Shown piece by piece: positions 54,801 through 63,090 of a DNA stretch of 64,000 nt. Under the pieces are notes generated by a model, which worked only from the letters and a program-made list of their open reading frames with translations, made no database searches and was not told the origin of the DNA. How positions within the stretch are numbered: position 1 is the first letter of the stretch; the number at the start of each line of letters is the position of its first letter. Origin of the DNA: a virus; IMG/VR virus record IMGVR_UViG_3300031552_000002, positions 1 through 64,000 of that record. The stretch is one strand, 5' to 3'. Position numbers and translations under genes: made by a program.

Positions 54801-56471
54801 AACACCGGCCCGGGACGCCTTCGCCTGTTCCTCCCGGAGACGGACCAGCTCCCGCCCCTGGTCCGACAAGGCCAGGGTCGCTTCCTTGACCGCGAGGATT
54901 GCTTTCCGGCGGTCCAGCTCCGTCGACTTCGGGTCGCTGGCGACCTCCGCTGCCCGCTGCCGGGCCTCAGCGAGCCGGATCTGTGCCGACTCCTCGTCGA
55001 GGACGCTGCCCGCGAGCCGGGATTGAAGGTCCTCCAGATCCTTCGCAGCTTGCTTGCGCGCGTCGTTCACGGCGAGCTGCGCGGACAGGAAATCGCGCTG
55101 GGCCCTAGCGAGGGACTCCTCGGCGTCCTGGACCTGCCGGGCAGCAGCAGCCTCATCCCGGGCGGCGTCCCGTTTCACGTCGGCGAGATCCCGGCGGGCG
55201 TCCCGGACCCGGCGCGCTGCCTCGGCCTCCTGCGCTGCTGCCTCCCGGCGCGCGTCAGCCACCGAACGGGTCGCAGCCGCGACCTGCTCCGCCGACCGGA
55301 CCTGCTGCTCACGGGCAGCAGCCACAGCGCCGGCAAGCGACCGCTGCGCGGACCGTAGACCATCCGACGCCGCAGCCATCTGCCCCTGAGACCGGGCAGC
55401 ACCAGCAGCAGCCTGCCCGGACTGGTCCTCTGCTTTCCCGAGCGCCTGCACAGCGCCGATCACCGGGATCAGGGCCATAGCCAGGACACCGACAGCGCCA
55501 GCAGCGCCGACCGCTGCTACCCCGATGGCGGCGATCCCTCCGATAGCAGCAGCCCCCAGCGGGACCAGAGCAGGCCCCAGAGTGAGGATCACCGCGGCCA
55601 GCATCCCCACGGACGGCGTAGCCCCCGAGGACGCCGCCCCGATCGCTGTCAGCCCGGCAACCGCGCGCCCGGAATCGACATCGACGTTCACGGTGATGTC
55701 ATCGGCATCGACCCGTGCCGCCTGCGCGGAAAATCTGGTGAGTGCTGCCTGCGCGGCCCCGGCATCCACTTGGATCCGGACGTCAGGGCTCGACGCCGAC
55801 AGGGCCGCGAGGCGTGCTTCGAGATCGCGGACCTGGGCGAGGGCCTGCGCGGCGTCCACGTCCACGCCGATTTCCTGGTCCTGGAGGGACGCGAGGGAGG
55901 CGCGGACGTCGGCGATCTCACGGTCAGCAGCGGTCGAGTCAGCGTCGATCTCTACCTCGGGGAGAGCATCGAAGGCCCCGGCTAGTGACCTTGTGAAACC
56001 GCGGGTGAACGCCGACCCCGTACGCTCACCTGCTGCCGGGGCGTCACGTTCTGCCTGCGCCGAGCCGTCCCTGGCACCGCTGGCCACGCCCTCGGAGATC
56101 CGGGCGCGGGCCTTCTGGCCGGCTTCCCCGGCGGCCTTGTCCATCCTTGAGGAAAGCCTCGACGTGTCCACATCGACGTTGACTCTCTGGTCTTTCAGCC
56201 CTGCCCGGATCGTGGCGTTCGCGGTCCGGGCGAAAGCCTTCCCGTACTCCGCCCCGGACCTGGTGCCGATCGCGGAGACGTCCACGCCGCGCAGGGCGTC
56301 CCGTAGTCCCTGCGCGGCGTGGCGTCCGAGGAGCTGGCCCAGCTGCCGACCGGCCCGCTCCCCGACCTTGATGACCTGTGGTGTGACCCCGGCCGTTAGT
56401 TCCCGCCCGAATCCCGCCGTGTCGGGGACGATCTCGACGCTGACGCTCCCAGCGCTGGCCTCAGCTGGCAT
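51870..56471 (-). CDS. tape measure protein with NlpC/P60-like domain
   Basis: A 1533-residue protein, the longest in the window. An N-terminal structured part is followed by long Ala/Arg/Gln-rich coiled-coils (about residues 340-690), several hydrophobic helices (about 860-1010), and near residues 1286-1345 an NlpC/P60-like segment (YVWGGVGPGGYDCSGLTG, then SRTHMVGN), with Cys and His in place. The length sets the tail length; the peptidase could help DNA entry through the cell wall. ATG 56471. Confidence 0.9.
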   Translation of the reverse strand: MPAEASAGSVSVEIVPDTAGFGRELTAGVTPQVIKVGERAGRQLGQLLGRHAAQGLRDALRGVDVSAIGTRSGAEYGKAFARTANATIRAGLKDQRVNVDVDTSRLSSRMDKAAGEAGQKARARISEGVASGARDGSAQAERDAPAAGERTGSAFTRGFTRSLAGAFDALPEVEIDADSTAADREIADVRASLASLQDQEIGVDVDAAQALAQVRDLEARLAALSASSPDVRIQVDAGAAQAALTRFSAQAARVDADDITVNVDVDSGRAVAGLTAIGAASSGATPSVGMLAAVILTLGPALVPLGAAAIGGIAAIGVAAVGAAGAVGVLAMALIPVIGAVQALGKAEDQSGQAAAGAARSQGQMAAASDGLRSAQRSLAGAVAAAREQQVRSAEQVAAATRSVADARREAAAQEAEAARRVRDARRDLADVKRDAARDEAAAARQVQDAEESLARAQRDFLSAQLAVNDARKQAAKDLEDLQSRLAGSVLDEESAQIRLAEARQRAAEVASDPKSTELDRRKAILAVKEATLALSDQGRELVRLREEQAKASRAGVEGSDAVTNAQKRTAQARRQVGDAEQRVADASAQAGLQQEQSARRVADAQQGVRDAVTGAADAHREASRKVADAELALAVAVRSSAEQQRRSAASVASAQQAVVSAQRGIEQAALSAGSVGGAAMLDLQQRMAALSPEGRAFAQFIAGTLLPQLREIPKVAQSGFLPGLQDGIRSVLPYLGGFTTWVGRMGAALGELAREAGATLAGPWWRQFFSWLGGTAITSVQIFARTLGNLTTGFAGLFQAFSPVGMGLGKSLEDLSARFAEFGKSAGGSEAVQALMGYLRETGPVVAQTIASISRAFTQITVALSPIGPVVLQLIGQFANLIAAMPPWAIQAVAISLTAVSVALSVMGLVVGVITAPVMAFTVTIGTLSVSLGVIIGVVAVVVAALALLGLAVVQAYQHWDVFRTVVDTVAEAVGAAVGLLASTLGAAFSQIAGTIHDVLGVAFTWLLENAVRPAFSGIRLAISAAWSVIKVVFAAIRSYIESVLIPVFKATLLPQIQLVWALVTTAIQLAWSVIKVIFAAIKMFVESVLAPVFTWLKDVIFIPVFNGIASFLSATWNNVLRPIFSTFGDFISKNVAPPFRRGVDAIKAAWDSISDAAKIPVRFMVNTIINKGIIGTWNKVAGWFGVDPVDEVKLPEGFARGGRVNGPGTATSDSVLARLSAGEYVINAAAVKALGLDFLDLLNAAGGKVNVSGDPGRTVIGSKYAAGGVVQQVRDWLPSVDPLPYVWGGVGPGGYDCSGLTGEVFNRLTGRPSYRRAFTTRADFPSLGFKPGTGMYTIGVSRTHMVGNLASLPFEAKGSKYGIFVGQGARSVMSLPKQYYLENLGPGGNAEDAPPGFDFKNPLGWVRRAIGHWLDKMKEVADNPLGRMLSAIPRKLTNGIVSKLRSALNIIPGFSGGGPVLKYDSGGWIPPGVTTVVNRTGHPEPVLTPQQWDQLATGATVNVEVTNPVPETASESTTRVMRRLAAVGMFG

Positions 56472-56477
56472 CAGGTC

Positions 56478-57397
56478 CTACCTTCCGGGTCGGTTGGCTA
56501 GTAGGCGTTCAGCAGCGGCGCGGGCGCTGGGACTGGCCGATGCCAGCACACTGTCGAGGGTCCGGGGACGGCGGCGAGTGTCGTTACCGTCCGCCGGTGG
56601 GTCCCCGGTGCCAGGGCGCGGTAGGCGGGATGGACGTTTCGGTCGTTTCTTCCACTGGCCGAGGACCCAGGTCTGCTCGGCGACCCTGTCAGCGATCTCC
56701 GCGAGCAGCATCTCCGTGTGGGACCAGGGGCCGTGCCCCTGCTGGGAGGATGCTGCTGCCTCCAGCTCGCCCGGGGTGAGGGAATCACGGATCGCTGTCG
56801 AGGTCGCTGACTCCCCAGGGAGCCCATGGATGAGGGCCAGGCACCGGCGGTGGGTAAGCCTCGACGGCCCGCCCCCGGGACGCCACAGGTCACGGAGATC
56901 GATCCTGTAGTACCGCTGAAGGTCGGCCTCTACCTGCGGCGCCCACGAGCGGAGGCACGCCGCGAGGCCCTGGATCCCCCCAGGGACTGGCCCATGGCCT
57001 CCATCACGGCGTCGATGATCCGCTTCCGTGCGCCAACAGAGAGGGCGATCCATTCCTCCTGGAACCATCCCTGATCGTCAGGGTGACTCAGGGACGGGAA
57101 CACCGACAGCGACCCTTGATCCACGATCGCGTCGTAGACCCGGCCGGGCCACTCCGTGAGGGGAAGGCATCGGAAGACCAAGCCCTCGACCTCGACCTCG
57201 ATCCACTCAGTTTCTTCAGCCGCGACCTCAGCGGTGATGGCGTCGGAAAGATCTGGCGGGTCCAGTCTCCCGGTAGGGTCTGGAGTCCGGATTGTCTCGG
57301 TCACTGCTGGGGCGCGTTGCGCCCGTGTCGAGGGCCTCTGTGTCGAGGGCCTCCGTGTCGTGGTTTTCCTGGGCGTCGTTTTCTTGGTGGCAGCCAT
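56478..57397 (-). CDS. tail assembly chaperone, long form by -1 frameshift
   Basis: The short product is read from 57397 to 56930 (155 residues: Thr/Arg-rich start, then a chaperone domain EWIEVEVEGLVFRCLPLTEW). A shift back by one at GGGGGGA (56975-56981) enters the second frame, which reads IQGLAACLRSWAPQVEADLQRYYRIDLRDLWRPGG and continues to 56478 (total about 305 residues). The two-product plan and place before the tape measure are hallmarks of siphovirus tail chaperones. Confidence 0.85.
56975..56981 (-). promoter_or_regulatory. -1 frameshift slippery site
   Basis: Minus strand GGGGGGA after CT, read G GGG GGA in frame 0. Slippage gives GGG GGG A and joins the two chaperone frames. Confidence 0.8.
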
Positions 57398-57441
57398 CTG
57401 TTACCCCTCGGTCCTTTCCCCTCGGTTGTCTGGTGTGGTGA

Positions 57442-57477
57442 GCGCGGGGGCCAGCCGAGGGGACCCAACCCCCGCGC
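57442..57477 (-). terminator. hairpin between major tail and chaperone genes
   Basis: A perfect 9-bp inverted repeat (GCGCGGGGG / CCCCCGCGC) 17 nt past the major tail gene stop. A second CCCCTCGG / CCGAGGGG pair overlaps it. It probably lowers transcription into the tail chaperone genes. Confidence 0.6.
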
Positions 57478-57493
57478 CTTATCACGGCGACCG

Positions 57494-58087
57494 TCAGGAA
57501 GCCGCCGCGAGTTCTGGGATGTGGAAGTACTCGTACAGGGCCTTCCCGTCAGCGCCCGGGTACGCAGTGAACGTGACTTCGTACTGGATCGGGGACCCCT
57601 TCGCGACCTGGATCTCTCCCCGGTCGCTGACCTCACACGACGGGTAGTAGTACCGCAACGCGTTGACGCCGTCCACGACGTCAACGACCACCGAGTACGT
57701 CTGAACACCGATGGTCCCGATGGACAGGTCGAAATCCCCCTGGGCGTCAGGGACGATCGTGCCCGGCTCCAGACGGTTGTAAATCTCGATGGTCGTCGGG
57801 TTCGTTTCCAGGAACGTCACGCCCAAGGTCTGCTTCGAATCGGTGTTCAGGGTCCGGACGGGACCGGACGCCGCGTACGCTCCGACGTCCTCGGATGACT
57901 CGTCAACCCCGAGGGTCACCCCATCCGTGGTGATGTACCCAGCCGATTCCCACCCGGCAGGGAGCGCCGTGGTGGCGTCAGTGGGAGCTGTCGCCGTGGT
58001 CGGGGCAACCCACAGAAGCTCCAGTGCTGTGGTGCCACCGGCTGCGACGCCGGCGAGGATCAGGTCACGGTTCGCTGTCACGCTCAT
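57494..58087 (-). CDS. major tail (tube) protein
   Basis: A 197-residue protein: MSVTANRDLILAGVAAGGTTALELLWVAP, the strand YITTDGVTLGVDES, VRTLNTDSKQTLGVTFLETN, and the end VTFTAYPGADGKALYEYFHI. This matches siphovirus tail tube proteins in size and order (before the chaperones). ATG 58087 overlaps the previous stop (ATGA). Confidence 0.85.
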   Translation of the reverse strand: MSVTANRDLILAGVAAGGTTALELLWVAPTTATAPTDATTALPAGWESAGYITTDGVTLGVDESSEDVGAYAASGPVRTLNTDSKQTLGVTFLETNPTTIEIYNRLEPGTIVPDAQGDFDLSIGTIGVQTYSVVVDVVDGVNALRYYYPSCEVSDRGEIQVAKGSPIQYEVTFTAYPGADGKALYEYFHIPELAAAS

Positions 58088-60126
58088 TCTCCTTGCGCTG
58101 TGGCCCATCGGCCGGTGGCCGTCACGGTGAACACCGCACGGTGTAGATCCGGGTGCCCGGGATCGTGGACGTGCCCGATCCCGGTGGTGTCGGTGACGGA
58201 GAGGATCGTCACCCCGTCGATGACCCGCCCGGGGGCGTCATGGGTGATGGCCCGCAGGGTCTCCGCAGTGTCGCGGGCCTGTTTCTCGTCCAGGTGCCAG
58301 ACCTGGAGGTTTAGGGATGACCTGGCTATCGCGCACCAGATGAGGGGCGGCGGCCCGGGAGGCTCGAAAACCGCCGCGTAGGGGACGAGCCCGGCAGGTA
58401 GGTCATCGGCGAGGGCGCCGGCAACGGTCAGCCCGGAGGGGGACGCCGGGTGCTCCTGTAGGAAGACGATGAGGGCAGCGCGTAGGTCCGGGACCGTCGC
58501 CGGGGTCCCGAGGCCGGGCCACCGCGTGATGGTGCCCGTCGCTGTCGCGGCCAGGGGCGGGGTGGCCGCCGTGGACGCGGCGAGGTAGACGGGAGAGTCC
58601 ACGACGCCGGTCCCCGTCACGGCCACCGGGGCGGTAACGGCGTGGGAGGCCCCAGCGGCGGTGACGCTACCGGGCGCGGCCCCGGACACGGTGGGGACCA
58701 GGGCTACCGCGGTGGCAGCGGTGAAGACGACGCCTTGGACGCTGGCGGTCGAGGGCCCGGTAGTAGTGGCAGCAGCAGCTTCGATGAAGGGCGGCGTTGC
58801 CGTCCCGGTGGCAGCCGCTGTCACGAGGGAAGTAGTAGGGGCGGCCTGCCCTGAGACGGTGAACGTTCCTGTCGCAGCAGCCTGGACTGGTGCCGTAGCG
58901 GCGGTGGATACCCCGCCTGCAGGTGGGGTGTACGTGCCAGCAGCCGAGCTGGTCACCGGAGCGACCTGAGTCACGGCCGTCGCAGTAGCGGTGTACGTGC
59001 CAGCAGCCGAGCTGGTCACCGGAGCGACCTGGGCAGCAGCCGTCGCGGCAGCAGTGACAGTGCCCGCCGCTGCCCCGGTGACAGGTGCCGTGTGACTGTC
59101 GGCTGCCCCGGTGACTCCGGTTCCCGGCGTGAATGTCCCGGTCGCGGACGCTTGCACTGGGGCTGTGGCCGCTGCTGCGTCCCCAGCAGTAGTAGCTAAA
59201 AACAGGACGTCCGTGAAGTAACAGGTGCCGCCGCCGCCGGTCGGGTATTCGAGCCCGCTACCGCCGACTTTGAAACGCCCGTTGCGGGCAGGGGTCACAG
59301 AGTCATCGGCGGGCGCGGTTAGGTCACCGTTAGTGACGTCCGTAGTGAAGAACGCTAGAGAGTAGACGTATCTGTCCGTCCAGACGGCGGCGTAGAGGTC
59401 CGCGCCGTCCTCGACCTCGACCGGGGTATCGAACAGGACATCCTGCCAGCCTGGTGTCAGCGTCGAGAAAGCCTTCGAAGCGAGGAGGGTCCCGGCCGCG
59501 TCCGATGTCCGGGAGAACAAGCCACCGACAACCTGTGTCGGTGCCGTGTCCGGCATCCAGTAGCGGACCCCGACGATCGACCCGGCAGCACCACAGACAA
59601 TCCGCGTAACCAGCGTGTAATACACGCTGTCAGTGGCGTCCGTGACATTCGGGGTCTGATCCGTAAAGACGGACTGCGTCACGGTCTCGACAGCCACAGC
59701 AGCAGCACTAGTTGTAGCGCCCACCGTGGATGACGACGACCCGAGAACCAGGACCGCCCCAGAGGCAGCACCAGAGACACTAGGCGCTGACCCCGAGGAA
59801 ACGCCGCTGTCAACGACGACACCAGCAGCGGAACCGGTGACAGCACTGACCTGTGCCTCTGACACCGCTAGAGCAGTAACAGCCCCGGCAGTAGCACTGG
59901 TGACAGCAGGAGCTACCCCTGGGGAAGACCCACTACTGGTGACGACACCGGTAGCGGCACCAGAGGTGTCGGGGACCTCAGCCGCCGACAGTCCACCGGT
60001 AGACACCTCACCCGTAGCTGCTGCCTCCACCGGGCCAGTGCCGGTAGTGCTTCCGGCGTAGAGAGACAGGGACTGGCTACGGACGATGACGGTCCGAGGG
60101 GGGAGTCCGCGACCGTACCGTGCCAT
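58084..60126 (-). CDS. fusion: repeat/DUF4082-like structural protein with tail-terminator-like C-terminus
   Basis: A 680-residue protein. Residues 1-150 and about 310-530 are Ala/Thr/Val low-complexity repeats (AATGTFT-like units about 20-25 residues apart). Residues about 150-310 form a DUF4082-like domain (SVFTDQTPNVTDATDSVYYTLVTR...VGVRYWMPD...). The last 140 residues (ATVPDLRAALIVFLQEHP...HLDEKQARDTAETLRAITHDAP...) look like a tail-completion protein. Position before the tail tube gene supports the tail-terminator call. The fusion would decorate the neck or tail. Confidence 0.65.
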   Translation of the reverse strand: MARYGRGLPPRTVIVRSQSLSLYAGSTTGTGPVEAAATGEVSTGGLSAAEVPDTSGAATGVVTSSGSSPGVAPAVTSATAGAVTALAVSEAQVSAVTGSAAGVVVDSGVSSGSAPSVSGAASGAVLVLGSSSSTVGATTSAAAVAVETVTQSVFTDQTPNVTDATDSVYYTLVTRIVCGAAGSIVGVRYWMPDTAPTQVVGGLFSRTSDAAGTLLASKAFSTLTPGWQDVLFDTPVEVEDGADLYAAVWTDRYVYSLAFFTTDVTNGDLTAPADDSVTPARNGRFKVGGSGLEYPTGGGGTCYFTDVLFLATTAGDAAAATAPVQASATGTFTPGTGVTGAADSHTAPVTGAAAGTVTAAATAAAQVAPVTSSAAGTYTATATAVTQVAPVTSSAAGTYTPPAGGVSTAATAPVQAAATGTFTVSGQAAPTTSLVTAAATGTATPPFIEAAAATTTGPSTASVQGVVFTAATAVALVPTVSGAAPGSVTAAGASHAVTAPVAVTGTGVVDSPVYLAASTAATPPLAATATGTITRWPGLGTPATVPDLRAALIVFLQEHPASPSGLTVAGALADDLPAGLVPYAAVFEPPGPPPLIWCAIARSSLNLQVWHLDEKQARDTAETLRAITHDAPGRVIDGVTILSVTDTTGIGHVHDPGHPDLHRAVFTVTATGRWATAQGE

Positions 60127-60127
60127 G

Positions 60128-60739
60128 TCACCACCTCGATGCTCGGTCGATAGCCGTCCTGCCGGCGTTCACAGGGCGGGGCTGTTTCGCTGGGGCGAGG
60201 AGAGCTGACCACGTCCCGAGGGGGGTGTCTCCGGCCCAGGTCTTGGTCCCGGTGGCACCGGTAGCGGCGAGCTGCTTGTAGGCGTAGCCGGTCCGGGAAG
60301 CTCCGACGATAGCGCCGGTCATTCCTGAAGGAATACTGGTCATATCGAAATACGACGACGCCGTACACACCAGGAATCCGTCCGGGAAACTATTATCTAA
60401 TGACGGGGAAACATATGACTTGTCAGCCTCAGAGTTAGCTATCAGCTCTGGCGCCGCACCTCTATACGCAGAGATAGACCAATAGATGTCTACGTAAATG
60501 TTTCCCCAGGTCACAGACGGTGTTGACGGTCCGCGAACCGTTTTCCACAGTTGCCCGTAGTACGTCCCATATTCGACGGTAGTGTTCGAACAGGTGGCAC
60601 CGACCTGTTCCCACCCGGCGGGAGCCGTCAGCGCCTGGTAATAGGCGCGTGTCGTAGCCAGAAAAACGTCACCGGACTGGACCCCCGACGGTTCAGCGAC
60701 AGAGTTCCAGCCACCGGACACCGCGACGAACGAAACCAC
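60128..60739 (-). CDS. structural decoration or adhesin-like protein
   Basis: A 203-residue beta-rich protein with the pattern LTAPAGWEQVG...YYGQLWKTV...VDIYWSISAYRG, seen in phage fibre and decoration domains. Codon use is less GC-rich, suggesting recent acquisition. It lies unusually between head-tail genes rather than at the tail tip. Confidence 0.6.
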   Translation of the reverse strand: MVSFVAVSGGWNSVAEPSGVQSGDVFLATTRAYYQALTAPAGWEQVGATCSNTTVEYGTYYGQLWKTVRGPSTPSVTWGNIYVDIYWSISAYRGAAPELIANSEADKSYVSPSLDNSFPDGFLVCTASSYFDMTSIPSGMTGAIVGASRTGYAYKQLAATGATGTKTWAGDTPLGTWSALLAPAKQPRPVNAGRTAIDRASRW

Positions 60740-60743
60740 GGCG

Positions 60744-61214
60744 TCAGGTCCGCTCGGAGTCCAGGGAGACCCGGACGTTCACCGCTGCCGGGGCCGTGCA
60801 CCGGACTGCGAACCCCTCGGCGAGCGCGCAGTCCGGGGTGTTCCCCAGGGGCCACCGATACGCGACGAGGCCGCCGTTCGGCGTCAGTAGAAATTCTTTC
60901 AGGACTGTTAGGACGGTCGGTTCAACGGTCCATGTCTTCGCTGCCGTGAAACCGGCTGCTGCTACCCGCCCATACGACTGGGCTGGGGTCACGGACGTGG
61001 AGTTCGTTCCCGGGCTGTTCGTGGCCCACGTCGAGGCACAGAACTCGACCAGGACAGGGACCGCTGACGCCGTGACGCCGTCGAAGCCGATCTCGAAACC
61101 GAGGACGTCCAGGCAGAACGCCGCCCCGGACTTCACCCCGAGGACAGTCTTCGCCGTCCCCGCTGACAGTGCCACCGCGCCGCCAGTGGTCACCGTGTAC
61201 CCGGTTTTCGCCAT
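60744..61214 (-). CDS. structural protein, unknown
   Basis: A 156-residue beta-rich protein (VTTGGAVALSAGTAKTVLGVKSGAAFCLDVLGFEIGFDG...). The pattern TVLGVKSG...VEFCAST resembles small capsid or tail decoration proteins. ATG 61214; upstream readings lack a ribosome site. Confidence 0.6.
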   Translation of the reverse strand: MAKTGYTVTTGGAVALSAGTAKTVLGVKSGAAFCLDVLGFEIGFDGVTASAVPVLVEFCASTWATNSPGTNSTSVTPAQSYGRVAAAGFTAAKTWTVEPTVLTVLKEFLLTPNGGLVAYRWPLGNTPDCALAEGFAVRCTAPAAVNVRVSLDSERT

Positions 61215-61216
61215 GG

Positions 61217-61651
61217 TCAGGCCCCTGCCGGGACGGTGACGGTCATCGACGTGATCTGGACGACGCCGCCGGTCGTAATGGTGGTGGTCCCCAGGGTCAT
61301 GTCTCCGCCGCCGCCGGTCGCTGTGACCGTCCCGTCGAAAACTCCGTAGCCGTCCCCGGCCGCCTCGGTGGAGTCGAGGACACGGAACCACCCGGCTGTT
61401 CCGTCATCTCCGGCAGTCCCGGACCGGGCCGAGGACACGTCGAGGGTCGCGACGCCGTCCGAGGCTGCGCCGAATGCCGGGTCCGCGAGGTCGATCTCGA
61501 CGAGGAGGGTCCCGGTCGCCGACGACCCCGGCCCAGCTGGCCTGGACCCGGTGTAGATCCGGATCTTCCCTGCGGCAGACCCCGCATCGACGAGGTCAAC
61601 GATCGCATCGCAGGCCGCCGTCCGGGCAGCATTGATGAGGTTCAGAGTCAT
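61217..61651 (-). CDS. structural protein, unknown
   Basis: A 144-residue protein starting TLNLINAARTAACDAIVDLVDAGSAAGKIRIYTGSRPA, with later GTLLVEIDLADPAFG and repeated Thr/Val strands. Similar proteins occur beside head-tail genes in actinophages, where they are annotated only as hypothetical or structural. It may be a minor decoration protein. Confidence 0.6.
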   Translation of the reverse strand: MTLNLINAARTAACDAIVDLVDAGSAAGKIRIYTGSRPAGPGSSATGTLLVEIDLADPAFGAASDGVATLDVSSARSGTAGDDGTAGWFRVLDSTEAAGDGYGVFDGTVTATGGGGDMTLGTTTITTGGVVQITSMTVTVPAGA

Positions 61652-61703
61652 TTCTCAGCCTTCCTCAGATGGTATCGGTGACTTAAAGAATCCAGCGAAG
61701 TCC

Positions 61704-62060
61704 CTATTCCCTGGCCCTGAAATCGGTCGCTGCGCCGGTCAGGATCAGTTGGGGGTGTATCCCGCGTTTCTGCGGTGTTCTGGTCGGTGTCGGTGCCGAG
61801 GCTGAACGTCGCGCGGAAGTTCCCCACTCCACATAGTTGGAATGCGCGGCTGACGCTGTCAGACGAAAAGAATTCCTGGGCAGTTCGTGAACCTTGAGGC
61901 CCCTGATATACGCTCCGGTGTCACGGTGCGGAAGAGCCCGGCGGATTGCCGCCACGTGAACAGCCGTCGCTGCTTTCTTCATCCCTGCCCGGACCGCGGG
62001 GCTGTCCGCTAGCGCGCGTTCGAGCTTGGCCTGGTCGAGGCGGACACGGACACGGACCAT
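61704..62060 (-). CDS. HK97 gp10-like neck protein
   Basis: A 118-residue protein with VRVRLDQAKLERALADSPAVRAGMKKAA, RALPHRDTGAYIRGLKV and NYVEWGTSAR, matching gp10-type head-tail connector proteins (the YVEWGT motif is characteristic). Its ATG shares one base with the previous stop. Confidence 0.75.
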   Translation of the reverse strand: MVRVRVRLDQAKLERALADSPAVRAGMKKAATAVHVAAIRRALPHRDTGAYIRGLKVHELPRNSFRLTASAAHSNYVEWGTSARRSASAPTPTRTPQKRGIHPQLILTGAATDFRARE

Positions 62061-62701
62061 CAGGAAGCCACCGGCTGGGCTCCCCAGGACCTGAGCCTCG
62101 CCGTGGACCAGGACAGGCCAGTCACATCGACGCGGGTGATGGGGTCACCGTCGAACGCGTATTCGGCGCCGTCCGGGCCGATGACCTTCGTCCAGGCGTC
62201 TACGCCGTACGCTGCGAGATCCGCGTCAACGGTCAGGGTCCAGGTCCGATAGGACCGCTGGCCGTCGGACGTGTCCTCACCGGAGTCCACAGGGTCGAGG
62301 CGCCCGACCAGGTCGAAGGCCGCCGTGTCGTCAGGGACCCGGGTCCGTGTCCCGTACGCGTCCACCACGACGCCAGCCGGGATGAAAGTCAGATCGTCGG
62401 TGGTGGGCCCGCCGAGGACGTCTTCCCTGGTCGCAGCGTAGACGCGGGCATGCCGCATCCAAGGACCAGAAGCGTCGAAGACCGTGACAGAGGCGACACG
62501 CGCCGTGGTGCCGTCCCGAGTGACCAGGACAGCCCCTACCGTCGGGGCCGACCGGACCCGAAACACTGCCTCCAGGGAGCACTGAGCACGTTCACCGGCC
62601 CCAGTGAGGACCCTGGAGGACGATCGGCGCGCTGAGGGGATCAGAGCGCACCGTCGCCGGACTCCGTCCACTGTCACCGGGTCACGGAGCAGCGAGAGCA
62701 T
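62060..62701 (-). CDS. head-tail connector or stopper-like protein
   Basis: A 213-residue protein: LSLLRDPVTVDGVRRRCALIP at the start, then beta-rich segments with SYRTWTLTVDADLAAYGVDAWTKVIGPDGAEY. Its position before the gp10-like gene suggests a head-completion protein. ATG 62701 shares its A with the previous TGA; GTG 62710 is an alternative. Confidence 0.6.
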   Translation of the reverse strand: MLSLLRDPVTVDGVRRRCALIPSARRSSSRVLTGAGERAQCSLEAVFRVRSAPTVGAVLVTRDGTTARVASVTVFDASGPWMRHARVYAATREDVLGGPTTDDLTFIPAGVVVDAYGTRTRVPDDTAAFDLVGRLDPVDSGEDTSDGQRSYRTWTLTVDADLAAYGVDAWTKVIGPDGAEYAFDGDPITRVDVTGLSWSTARLRSWGAQPVAS

Positions 62702-63090
62702 CACGTCCACGACAGGGGCCCCTGAAGGATCGAAGCCCCGGCCGAATCGACTCCGGAACGGATGAGGTCAACGGCCACCGGTGAGACCCGGGGGATGGCA
62801 CCGGTCCAGGACGGGCCGCCGGAGATCGACGCGCTTTTCATGAGGGACGCTACGCCCTGCTCATCCCCTGTTTCGACCATGAAGGCTGCCTGGGCGACCG
62901 TGGCCTGCCGGAACACCTCGGCAACGCCAGCGTCCGTGGGAAGACTGTTGTCATCGACGTCATAGAGCGCCGTGACCAAGGGGCCGGTCAGGAGCGCCCT
63001 GGTGGCGGCCTCCAGGAGGCGGTCAACGTCCGGTGGCTCCTCCAGGCCGTCTGGGAGGACCAGGTCAGACGCTTCTGCGAACGCTGTCAC
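62701..63090 (-). CDS. hypothetical head protein
   Basis: A 129-residue protein: LEEPPDVDRLLEAATRALLTGPLVTALYDVDD, then VAQAAFMVETGDEQGVASLMKSASISGGPSWTG. It resembles small adaptor proteins of the phage head-tail interface. GTG 63090 overlaps the upstream stop. Confidence 0.6.
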   Translation of the reverse strand: MTAFAEASDLVLPDGLEEPPDVDRLLEAATRALLTGPLVTALYDVDDNSLPTDAGVAEVFRQATVAQAAFMVETGDEQGVASLMKSASISGGPSWTGAIPRVSPVAVDLIRSGVDSAGASILQGPLSWT

